From Bacteroidales bacterium UBA5833 (GTDB lineage: Bacteria; Bacteroidota; Bacteroidia; Bacteroidales; Lentimicrobiaceae): DNA of 41,561 nt. This document shows, piece by piece, positions 1-7,326 of this stretch; within the stretch, counting starts at the first letter, position 1, and each line of letters begins with the position of its first letter. Position numbers and translations under genes: made by a program. The notes beneath the pieces were generated by a model. It did no database searches. It saw only the letters and a program-made list of their open reading frames with translations, and had not been told where the DNA came from. Where the stretch lies: assembly GCA_002433025.1 (NCBI GenBank), contig DJGZ01000043.1, forward strand, positions 1-41,561, read 5' to 3'.

Positions 1-129
1 TAAATGTTCTCAAGATCTACTCTCAGTTCATCTATTCACATAGTGAACCGCTTTGCTGCTTATTTTTCGTATTGCTCCATTAGTTCAAAGAACTCTATTT
101 TACCAAACGCAATTCTTAATTATCGTTTG
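1..129 (-). promoter_or_regulatory. Probable 16S rRNA leader with boxA-like motif
   Basis: Downstream of the two promoters the minus strand has no convincing gene but carries GTTCTTTGAAC (93-83), resembling the boxA antitermination motif of bacterial rRNA leaders (core CTTTGA/CTTTAA). The window ends before any 16S sequence, so the identification is inference. An edge inside an rRNA operon would fit an assembly break at a multicopy repeat. Confidence 0.55.
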
Positions 130-135
130 GGGCTG

Positions 136-165
136 CAAAATTACAAACTATTTTTAATCCTGCAA
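136..165 (-). promoter_or_regulatory. Downstream tandem promoter of a probable rRNA operon (P2)
   Basis: On the minus strand TTG (165-163), 19 bases, then TAATTTTG (143-136) gives a textbook Bacteroidota promoter. Upstream (about 166-200) are A/T tracts resembling an UP element. The predicted start near 129 coincides with a hairpin formed by CCAAACG (103-109) and CGTTTGG (124-130), so the transcript would begin with a stem-loop. Confidence 0.75.
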
Positions 166-247
166 CTCTTTTTAGAATTTTTTTCAAAAAACTTTCCAAC
201 CTCTCTCTTTCAGCAGTGTTATCCGCTTTTAGCCTCAATTGGGATGG

Positions 248-277
248 CAAAAGTACTGCCTTTTTTCTTTCCTGCAA
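248..277 (-). promoter_or_regulatory. Upstream tandem promoter of a probable rRNA operon (P1)
   Basis: Read on the minus strand, TTG (277-275) is followed after exactly 19 bases by TACTTTTG (255-248). This matches the Bacteroidota housekeeping promoter (-33 TTG, -7 TAnnTTTG). The -33 box lies in TTGCAGGA, which recurs in the second promoter 112 bases downstream. A/T-rich tracts flank it. The predicted start is near 241. The spacing is seen directly; assignment to an rRNA operon is inference from the tandem arrangement and leader. Confidence 0.7.
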
Positions 278-431
278 GGGGTTAATGTAAAAAAAAAAGC
301 GGAGTTATTAACAATTCAGCCTAACAATCACACCGACAAAAAGATAGCAGCAAGATTTTTTTTGCCGGCAAAAATTTACTGTTGATTTTATGACGGATTT
401 CAGCATTCAGACCATTGAAAAAAGAAAAAAA

Positions 432-458
432 ATGGCCGGAGAAAGCATCTCCGGCCAT
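432..458 (-). terminator. Rho-independent terminator of the amylase-family gene
   Basis: An 11-bp perfect stem (ATGGCCGGAGA at 432-442, TCTCCGGCCAT at 448-458) with a 5-base loop is followed on the minus strand by a U-rich run (A-run at 417-431 on the plus strand). It lies 25 bases beyond the stop codon and would insulate the rRNA promoters from read-through. Confidence 0.9.
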
Positions 459-483
459 GATTATAACCCTGAAGGAACACGGT

Positions 484-3312
484 TCATGGTAAAACAATCC
501 TGAAAGATTTCGAGAATGACTGCGCCCTCGCAGATAATATATATATGCCGGGTTTTAAACCTGCGGTTGCATTCCACTTTATCCGGTGTTCCCCGCCACT
601 GAGCCTTCCTGAATATATCTGGCTGACGTTTCTGCCTGTCAGATCAGTAACATTGATCTCTATATCAGTATCTCCAAACAGGAAAACCGGAACTATTAAC
701 TGCCCTTCAGTCAACGGATTAGGGTAGGGATAGTCAGCAATAACCATATTTGTTTCACCGGTTTCCCCGATTCCAAGGCCTGTTTCCGGTTTGGTAAGGC
801 GTACATTGGTATATATCCGGTATTCACCCGGTTTCAGTTCAACGGCATCTGAAACAGAAGCAACGGATATCGAATCTCCCGTAAAATATTCAAACCATTT
901 TCCTGCCGACGGGAATCCCGGTACCATGGAGCCGGGAAAGACATCGAAATTGCCAATTACCAGCACCGTCATATCAGGGTGATTCAACTGAATTTTCTTC
1001 TGATATCCACTGAGCGAAAGGGTGAAATCGGTGGTGCTGAACACATTGTGGCTCTGTCGCAGTTTAATTAGTGATGAGATAACGTTTTTAAGTGTCCTTC
1101 TCCGGTAGTCCTGTGTGTAGTTCCATTTTATGGGCTTTTCTCCTGTACGTCCGTTGAAATCAATGCTTATATCATAACCCAACTCGCCGAACTGCCATAG
1201 CATTTTTGGCCCTGGAATCATATAGTGAAATACATTGGCCAGTTGCACACGTTGAAGGGCAATGGTTGTGTCGCGTGTCCTGTATGCCGGATTTGCCAAG
1301 CTGCCCTCCTTCAGGATGAGGTACATGATTCTTTCTTCGTCATGGCTTTCCATATATGAAATCAGATTAGGCTCATTCCACCCCCTGGCTTTGTATGATG
1401 CCCAGTTGAAATTGTTGCTGGCAGAACTGCCTTTGGCAGCGTTGGCGTATTCATCGCTCATTTTACCCCAGATCATCATGCCATAATTGGCCAGTACCTT
1501 TTCCTCGGCGTTTTCGGCAAAATGTTCCAGAATAACATAAGCATCTGGGTTGACAGACCAGATGGTGTCGGCAATTGCTTTCCAGATAGCTATTCGTGAA
1601 GCATCGTAAAGTCCCCAGGCGTTAGTATTGTTCAGGGTGTTTTTTTGCGTAAAGCCTTTTGAAAGATCAAACCGGTAACCGTCTATTTTATAATTCTCAA
1701 TCCAGAATTTAACTACCCTGTTTACCAGTGCTTTAGTGTCAGGGCTCTCATGATTGAAATCGAATCCGACATTAAAATCATGTTTTGGTATCGGGTTGAA
1801 CCAGGGATTATTCTCGGCAGGGCGATTATTTATTGCATCCCAATAGAGCATTACCATCGGAGAAGTCCCGAAAGAATGGTTAAGCACCATATCCATAATT
1901 ACAGCAATCCCCTGTTTGTGACATTCATCAATAAAGCGTCTGAGATCATTTTCCGGACCATAGTATTTGTCGGGGGCGAAATAGAAATTCGGGTTGTATC
2001 CCCAGCTTGAATTGCCTTCAAACTCGTTGAAAGGCATTAATTCAATTGCGTTGATACCTAGTCTTTTCAGGTAATCCAGCGTGTCAATCAGTGTTTGGTA
2101 ATCGTGTTTGGCAACAAAATCCCTGACCAGCAGTTCATAAACTACAAGTTCAGATTTCGGAGGTGCCTGGAAATTATCCACCTCCCAGTTATATGGAGTT
2201 TTTGCTGTTTGCAGCACCGTGGCCACCCCTGTTGTTTTGGTTGCAGGATAAGTCAGAATGCCCGGATATGTATTCTGGCTGATATATTTGTCATTCCATG
2301 GATCAGATACTTTTTCGGCATAAGGATCCCCGATTCTGATGTTCCCGTCGACCAGATACTGAAAAATGTATTCTTTTCCCGCTACAAGATTGTTTAAGGT
2401 AATCCAGTATCTTTTTTCATCAGGCGTGCGGAACAGGTATCCTTCGTCTTCAAATTCCCAATTGTTGAAGTCTCCGATTACGAATACGTGCTCTTTAAAC
2501 GGGGCGTAAAGGCACAATGTGACCGTTGAATCGTTGATGTAATTAATCCCGTCAGCAACACCGTCTGGCAAAGCCTGTACAATGACAGGTTGGCGAACGA
2601 AAAAATAGAATGAATCAACAGCCGTTTCAGCCTGATTTTTCGCTAATATCCTGACATAGTTTTTTCCCGATTCAGGGGACGTGATGGTATCGTGCAGGAT
2701 ATTTCCGGCAACCGATTTTGTTAGGGATTCATTGATAAACAAAAACATGGAGTCGGCCTCATTTGAAATTGATTCAATGAGGATTTCCTCTCCGGGTTCG
2801 GATAGCAGTGCGCTTGCAACCGGAAAGTTGAACCGCGTAAAGAGCCCGTCCGGATAGACTTCTGCAAAAATGTCGCCTCCGGTTTCCGTTTTTCCTTCGA
2901 GCCACTGGTTGTTTACCTTGACGCCACTTCTGAAAACAAATGCCAGTTGGAGAATGGTTTCTGAAGCCGGCACGTTATAATATTGCCTGATAGATGGGCC
3001 GATTGTGAGTTTGTAGAGATCGTTACCGATTCTTTCGAGCAGGGTGGCAGGCGTGTTCTGCCCCCAATCGGTTTTTACATATTTCCAGTCCGAAGGGCCT
3101 GAACTCAAATCAGTGATTACCCCCGTATGGGCATATACCTCGCCGGCATAACCGGCCATACCCCCATTGCCAAGAGAAGCATTGAATATAACTTCCACCT
3201 CATCGACATCGGCCGGAAAAGCAGGGGTGGTAACGATCAGTTGTGCGTTAGCTGGAAATGAAAAGGTAATTATCCATAAGATCAGCCAAAGGCCGGATTT
3301 GAGGTGCGCCAT
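484..3312 (-). CDS. Secreted GH13 alpha-amylase-family glycoside hydrolase with T9SS sorting domain
   Basis: The 942-residue protein should hydrolyse or rearrange alpha-glucans at the cell surface or outside the cell. It has a signal peptide (about 1-23, ending ANAQ), an N-terminal beta domain, a CBM48/E-set-like domain (about 265-345, VFVIGDFNNW) and a GH13 barrel. All four conserved regions are visible: region I DMVLNHS (near 475), region II DGYRFD with nucleophile D549, acid/base E596 in VILEHF, and D658 in MESHDEE. The last roughly 80 residues form a type A T9SS sorting domain (NPLTEGQL...GLKPGIYIL). It has its own terminator and a possible -7 box, so it is probably monocistronic. No SusC/SusD pair is nearby. 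The exact substrate (starch, glycogen or pullulan) cannot be told from sequence. Confidence 0.93.
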   Translation of the reverse strand: MAHLKSGLWLILWIITFSFPANAQLIVTTPAFPADVDEVEVIFNASLGNGGMAGYAGEVYAHTGVITDLSSGPSDWKYVKTDWGQNTPATLLERIGNDLYKLTIGPSIRQYYNVPASETILQLAFVFRSGVKVNNQWLEGKTETGGDIFAEVYPDGLFTRFNFPVASALLSEPGEEILIESISNEADSMFLFINESLTKSVAGNILHDTITSPESGKNYVRILAKNQAETAVDSFYFFVRQPVIVQALPDGVADGINYINDSTVTLCLYAPFKEHVFVIGDFNNWEFEDEGYLFRTPDEKRYWITLNNLVAGKEYIFQYLVDGNIRIGDPYAEKVSDPWNDKYISQNTYPGILTYPATKTTGVATVLQTAKTPYNWEVDNFQAPPKSELVVYELLVRDFVAKHDYQTLIDTLDYLKRLGINAIELMPFNEFEGNSSWGYNPNFYFAPDKYYGPENDLRRFIDECHKQGIAVIMDMVLNHSFGTSPMVMLYWDAINNRPAENNPWFNPIPKHDFNVGFDFNHESPDTKALVNRVVKFWIENYKIDGYRFDLSKGFTQKNTLNNTNAWGLYDASRIAIWKAIADTIWSVNPDAYVILEHFAENAEEKVLANYGMMIWGKMSDEYANAAKGSSASNNFNWASYKARGWNEPNLISYMESHDEERIMYLILKEGSLANPAYRTRDTTIALQRVQLANVFHYMIPGPKMLWQFGELGYDISIDFNGRTGEKPIKWNYTQDYRRRTLKNVISSLIKLRQSHNVFSTTDFTLSLSGYQKKIQLNHPDMTVLVIGNFDVFPGSMVPGFPSAGKWFEYFTGDSISVASVSDAVELKPGEYRIYTNVRLTKPETGLGIGETGETNMVIADYPYPNPLTEGQLIVPVFLFGDTDIEINVTDLTGRNVSQIYSGRLSGGEHRIKWNATAGLKPGIYILSARAQSFSKSFRIVLP

Positions 3313-3359
3313 TTTTTATAGATGTATGAGTTCAGAAAAGGTTCTGAATGTTAATAGTA

Positions 3360-3367
3360 CAAAAATA
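3360..3367 (-). promoter_or_regulatory. Candidate -7 promoter element of the amylase-family gene
   Basis: The minus strand reads TATTTTTG (TAnnTTTG) 48 bases before the start codon. No good -33 TTG sits at the expected distance, so support is partial. Confidence 0.4.
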
Positions 3368-3473
3368 GCAATTATTTCATTCTCAGCGTGACGACCTGAA
3401 CTACAGTAATTGATTTTCCGGAAACACCTGAAGATAATTCAGTTGTAAGGGACAAGCCAGGGAATGAAGCAGG

Positions 3474-5282
3474 CTAGTTAAGAATGGTATTCTTCAGGGA
3501 GGCGTTGGTTGATGACTGAGGCAAATCTATTATAAAAGTGGTGCCCTTTTCGGGTTGGCTGCTGACCTCTATGCTTCCTTTGTTATTAATGATCATTTCC
3601 CTGCAAAGCATCAGTCCCAATCCGCTTCCTGTCTCTCCGTTGGTGCCGGGCCGGGATTCATTGATTCCTCCGGTAAAGATTTTTCTCGTATCTCTTTCTT
3701 CCATACCGATACCCTCGTCAGTAAAAAAAATTCTTGCATTGTTATCCCTGTTAGCATAAGTAACCGTAATATTACCTCCCGGTCTTGAGAATTTTATTGC
3801 ATTCGTCAATAAATTCCGGAAAGCAACAGTGACCATTTTCTCATCTGCATATATTAATGCATCATCCGGGATGTTGGTGATAAACCTGAGTTGCTTTGCA
3901 GCGGCTGATAAGCGCAGGCTTTGGATGATATTATCTATAACAGGGCGTAAATGCAAATTTTCAAAATTTACCACTACGCTTTCCCTTTGTCCGTTGGCCC
4001 AGTTAAGCAAGTCCTGCAATGTTTTCATCCCGTTTTCAGAAGCATGTGAAATATCATCCAGCAGAGCCAGAATATCCTCTTTGGAAAAATCGTCAATGCT
4101 ATCTTTTAAAACATGTGAAAGACTGATAATCTGGTGAAAGGGTGTCTTGAGATCATGACCGATAATAGACATAATTTTATCCTTTTGGCTGTTAATTGCC
4201 AAAAGCTTTTTATGTGAAATGGTTAATTCTTCATTGAGCCTGGATGTTTGTAATTCAAGTTTCTTTTTTGCGCTAATATTCCTGATAATCAACAGGTTTG
4301 CCTGAAATGTGTCATGATCGTCCAATATCCTGATTATCTTGATGTTATACCACTCGTTGTCTGTGGTATTCGTTAATATTTCTTTATCATCGCTGTCATA
4401 TTCAAGATGAGCAGAGCAGGCGTTATGCAGCCATCCAACCTTCCTGAGGTCGCTGTAAAAATATTTCGAGCCCAGATGCAGTAATTCAGAAGCGGCCGGA
4501 TTATGGTAAATAATTTTCAGATCATTATCTACCAATATTATAGCATCATTTAAAATTTCTGTAAGTCTCCTTCTGGCGAAAGGGGCAATATCAAACATTC
4601 TGTATCTGGTAATACCGAAAAGAAGGACCAGCCCTGAAATGCTGAAGCTTAAAATGGTAATGTTCAGTCCTTCAAGCGGGGTGTGGCCGGTAACATAAAT
4701 CAGGGCAGCAGTAAACGGGAAAATGCAGGCAATAATGATGGACCAGGCCTGTCTCTTAAATGTTGCAGGCAAATCAGGAAGAGCCTTGATTATCAGAGCT
4801 TGTGCAATTAGAACTAGGATCAGGGAATATGCCATACCAGCATAGAATACCGGGCCATGGTGGTAGGTGAGGATATTGTTTCCTGCCTCACTCCAGGTAA
4901 ACCTTATCCAGGTAAGATGATGTAACTCATTGATTGCCGTAAGTATTATGACAAGAAACGGCAGCAGCCAGAATGACCAATACTTTCTTGTCAGCCAATG
5001 GTTTCTGATTTCGGCAATCCCTATGGCATAGCGCAGAAAAAATACCGGTGTTGTCATTGCGCCAATGTATTCCAGTTTTGACCAGAAAACTTTAGCCTGG
5101 ATGGTTATTGAAGCTGATTCAAGCGTCGACATAAGGGACCATTCGGCAATCATAAGCATCAGCAAGGTGAAATAGACCTGATGATTTGAATAGCCTTTCA
5201 GATGACTGTAAATAGCAATTCCCCCGGAGCTGAGGCATGTTGCTAAAAGTATCCAGGAGATGAATGTAAAGTTGAGTTCCAT
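3474..5282 (-). CDS. 7TM-PAS sensor histidine kinase
   Basis: A membrane sensor kinase of 602 residues. About seven hydrophobic segments fill residues 5-225 and resemble the HisKA_7TM sensor module. A PAS-like segment follows (about 240-340, AIILVDNDLKIIYHNPAA), then a HisKA dimerisation domain with phospho-acceptor H376 in GHDLKTPF. The ATPase domain shows the N box (FRNLLTNAIKF, near 490), the G1 box (DEGIGM, near 522) and a glycine-rich GSGLGLMLC. No response regulator is adjacent, so it is an orphan kinase with an unknown partner and signal. It precedes the amylase gene on the same strand by 161 bases, but a candidate promoter lies between, so an operon is unlikely. Its DNA looks more AT-rich than the right half of the window. 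Confidence 0.9.
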   Translation of the reverse strand: MELNFTFISWILLATCLSSGGIAIYSHLKGYSNHQVYFTLLMLMIAEWSLMSTLESASITIQAKVFWSKLEYIGAMTTPVFFLRYAIGIAEIRNHWLTRKYWSFWLLPFLVIILTAINELHHLTWIRFTWSEAGNNILTYHHGPVFYAGMAYSLILVLIAQALIIKALPDLPATFKRQAWSIIIACIFPFTAALIYVTGHTPLEGLNITILSFSISGLVLLFGITRYRMFDIAPFARRRLTEILNDAIILVDNDLKIIYHNPAASELLHLGSKYFYSDLRKVGWLHNACSAHLEYDSDDKEILTNTTDNEWYNIKIIRILDDHDTFQANLLIIRNISAKKKLELQTSRLNEELTISHKKLLAINSQKDKIMSIIGHDLKTPFHQIISLSHVLKDSIDDFSKEDILALLDDISHASENGMKTLQDLLNWANGQRESVVVNFENLHLRPVIDNIIQSLRLSAAAKQLRFITNIPDDALIYADEKMVTVAFRNLLTNAIKFSRPGGNITVTYANRDNNARIFFTDEGIGMEERDTRKIFTGGINESRPGTNGETGSGLGLMLCREMIINNKGSIEVSSQPEKGTTFIIDLPQSSTNASLKNTILN

Positions 5283-5709
5283 GAGTATCCTGGTTGAAAA
5301 TTTTTTTACTTGTTCCTTAAAAACGTAAAATTAATGAAGTATTATGTTTCTTTATCTTAAATTTCAACCAATGTAACCTGAGTTTTGCATCTAATTGAAT
5401 CATAAATATTTTTATGTTGCTTTGTAAAGATTCGCCGGCAGGCGGAAAGACCAGGCTATTGCGTATAGCCCGGATTTTAAAGGATAAACTGCATATAAGG
5501 CATAAACATGTGAATGCCCCGTCTGATATTGTGAAGAGCAAGGGGAATAACTATTTCTTCCGGAAGCCAGCAGATATAGGCCAATGTTGGGGCGATTGAA
5601 ATAATAATTTTTCGGGATGGGCGGGTTTATCAAAAAAATCAATTATTTTTGTCTTTAGTAACACTTTCGAAGGATTTCCCCAAATTAATAAAAACAAACG
5701 ACGAAGAAA
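5283..5709. other. Intergenic region between divergent kinase and UspA genes
   Basis: These 427 AT-rich bases hold the candidate UspA promoter (5644-5651) and a GC-rich imperfect palindrome, TTCGCCGGCAGGCGGAA (5431-5447), that stands out from its surroundings. Three short overlapping open frames here have no recognisable features and are discounted. I see no RNA gene. Confidence 0.5.
5644..5651 (+). promoter_or_regulatory. Candidate -7 element for the UspA gene
   Basis: TATTTTTG matches TAnnTTTG and would start transcription near 5658, about 50 bases before the start codon. A -33 TTG at the right distance is not evident. Confidence 0.45.
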
Positions 5710-6552
5710 ATGGATACAATGATGAATGACATTATCCTGGTTCCGACTGATTTTTCAGAGGTTTGCCTGAATGCTGCTTACCAGGCTGCTGATGCTGCCA
5801 GGCTTTTAAACCACAAAGTGGTTTTATTACATGTCATAAATAATGAAACCAGGGCTTATCTGAAGAATGAGAATCTGGCTCCGGAATCAATTGATGACAA
5901 ACTCAGGGAGATCGCATCCTTGCTGAAATCAAAATATCAGGTAGAGGTCGATACATTAACACGTGAGGGAAGTATTTTTACAGAGATCGGTGAAGTTGTC
6001 AAGGATATGGGAATCGGGCTCGTTTATCTTGGTACCCATGGCAAAGTTGGTTTGCAACACCTTACCGGCAGTTATGCACTGAAAGTTGTGACATCTTCTG
6101 CTGCACCAACCATTGTGGTTCAGAAACGACAGTTTGAAGGCGGGTTTAAGAGCATTGTTTTACCAATTACCAGTGAGGCCGGTCCGCTTGAAAAGACGCG
6201 TTGGGCAGTCTACATCGCAAAAAAATTCAACGCTACAATTCATGTATATCTGGTCGGGGAAGCCGATGATTCGGTTTACAGTGCAGCGAAACAGATATCG
6301 GGATATTTTGCAAAGAACAATATATCTTATACTGAAAAAATATCCGAGAAGAGTTCGAATTTTTCGAAACAGGTAATCGACTATGCCACATCCATCAATG
6401 CTGACCTTATCATGATCATGACCAATCCTGAAAAGGGGCTCAGCACATTTTTGCTTGGCAGTTATGATGAAGAAATTATTTTCAACTCTTCACAGATTCC
6501 TGTTATGTGCATAAATCCAAGAAAATTTAATTACGAAATACTCGGACTTTAG
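5710..6552 (+). CDS. Tandem-domain universal stress protein (UspA family)
   Basis: A cytoplasmic protein of 280 residues made of two UspA folds. Domain 1 (about 5-140) opens with ILVPTDFSE and has the nucleotide-binding signature G-x2-G-x8-GS (G108, G111, G120, S121 in GTHGKVGLQHLTGS), so it probably binds ATP. Domain 2 (about 145-272) ends with MCINPRKF. Its corresponding loop (TNPEKGLSTFLLGS) lacks the first glycines, so nucleotide binding there is doubtful. Such asymmetric tandem Usp proteins are common in Bacteroidota and are linked to stress or energy limitation. The start at 5710 is preferred; a Met four codons in is an alternative. A terminator follows directly, so the gene is likely monocistronic. 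Confidence 0.92.
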   Translation: MDTMMNDIILVPTDFSEVCLNAAYQAADAARLLNHKVVLLHVINNETRAYLKNENLAPESIDDKLREIASLLKSKYQVEVDTLTREGSIFTEIGEVVKDMGIGLVYLGTHGKVGLQHLTGSYALKVVTSSAAPTIVVQKRQFEGGFKSIVLPITSEAGPLEKTRWAVYIAKKFNATIHVYLVGEADDSVYSAAKQISGYFAKNNISYTEKISEKSSNFSKQVIDYATSINADLIMIMTNPEKGLSTFLLGSYDEEIIFNSSQIPVMCINPRKFNYEILGL

Positions 6553-6566
6553 CAGGGGATATTACG

Positions 6567-6599
6567 AAAAAAGCTCCAGCCCCGGCCGGAGCTTTTTTT
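6567..6599 (+). terminator. Rho-independent terminator after the UspA gene
   Basis: GCTCC (6573-6577) pairs with GGAGC (6588-6592), extended by the A-run (6567-6572) against the T-run (6593-6599). It lies 15 bases after the stop codon. Confidence 0.9.
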
Positions 6600-6659
6600 G
6601 TAATAACAAAGCCCGCAACTTGTCTGTATCTTCCTAATACTCAATTCGGCGGAACTGAT

Positions 6660-7274
6660 ATGAACCTGATTAACCTTACTGACTTCATCATTGAAAAAAT
6701 GAAGCGGGAACTGCCCCCGACCATTGTTTATCATAGCCCCGATCATACACTCGATGTGCATGACGCCGCCATAAGGCTGGCTGCCCTGGAAGGGCTTGAT
6801 GAGCATCATACCAGACTGATCAGGGCTGCAGCCCTGCTGCACGATGCCGGAATCACGGTAAGTTTCAGGGATCATGAGGATTACTCAGCCGCCATTGCCC
6901 AGGAGTATCTGCCTTCGTTCGGTTTTAATGAAGATGAGATCAGTGAAGTGAAATCAATGATTATGGCTACCAAGTTGCCACAACTTGCAACCACCCTGGC
7001 CGAAAAGATACTTTGTGATGCGGATCTTGATTATCTTGGCAGGCCTGATTTTTTTGTTATCGGACAAAAACTCAGGCTTGAATGGGAATTGTCAGGCAAT
7101 AAGTTAGACCTCAGTGAATGGTATATCATTCAAATGGACTTTCTCAGGAATCATACCTATTTTACAGCCTCTGCAGCCAATCTCAGAAATGAGCGGAAAT
7201 GGCAGAACCTGAAGGAAATTGAGCAGCTTTGCACTTCAGGATGCAAATATAATATTGTAAAGATCAACTCATAA
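6660..7274 (+). CDS. HD-domain metal-dependent phosphohydrolase
   Basis: A soluble 204-residue protein with the HD superfamily metal site in order: H29 (YHSPDH), the H61-D62 doublet (LLHDAG) and D120/D122 (LCDADLDYLG). Family members hydrolyse phosphomonoester or phosphodiester bonds, often in nucleotides or cyclic dinucleotides; the substrate here is unknown. The ATG at 6660 is the first plausible start and lies just after the UspA terminator, so it should have its own promoter, which I could not define. It ends 52 bases before ligA on the same strand and may be co-transcribed with it. Confidence 0.85.
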   Translation: MNLINLTDFIIEKMKRELPPTIVYHSPDHTLDVHDAAIRLAALEGLDEHHTRLIRAAALLHDAGITVSFRDHEDYSAAIAQEYLPSFGFNEDEISEVKSMIMATKLPQLATTLAEKILCDADLDYLGRPDFFVIGQKLRLEWELSGNKLDLSEWYIIQMDFLRNHTYFTASAANLRNERKWQNLKEIEQLCTSGCKYNIVKINS

Positions 7275-7326
7275 TTTCTACGGATTTTATTTCTAACTTT
7301 CCCCGAATCCAAAGGATACGATTTTT

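Noticed and set aside
4..285. Plus-strand open frame of 93 codons at the left edge
   Set aside because: It runs through two well-spaced minus-strand promoters and a leader hairpin, is AT-rich and has no recognisable domain.
5317..5642. Short open frames on both strands between the kinase and UspA genes
   Set aside because: They overlap each other, lack start signals and have low-complexity translations without domain features.
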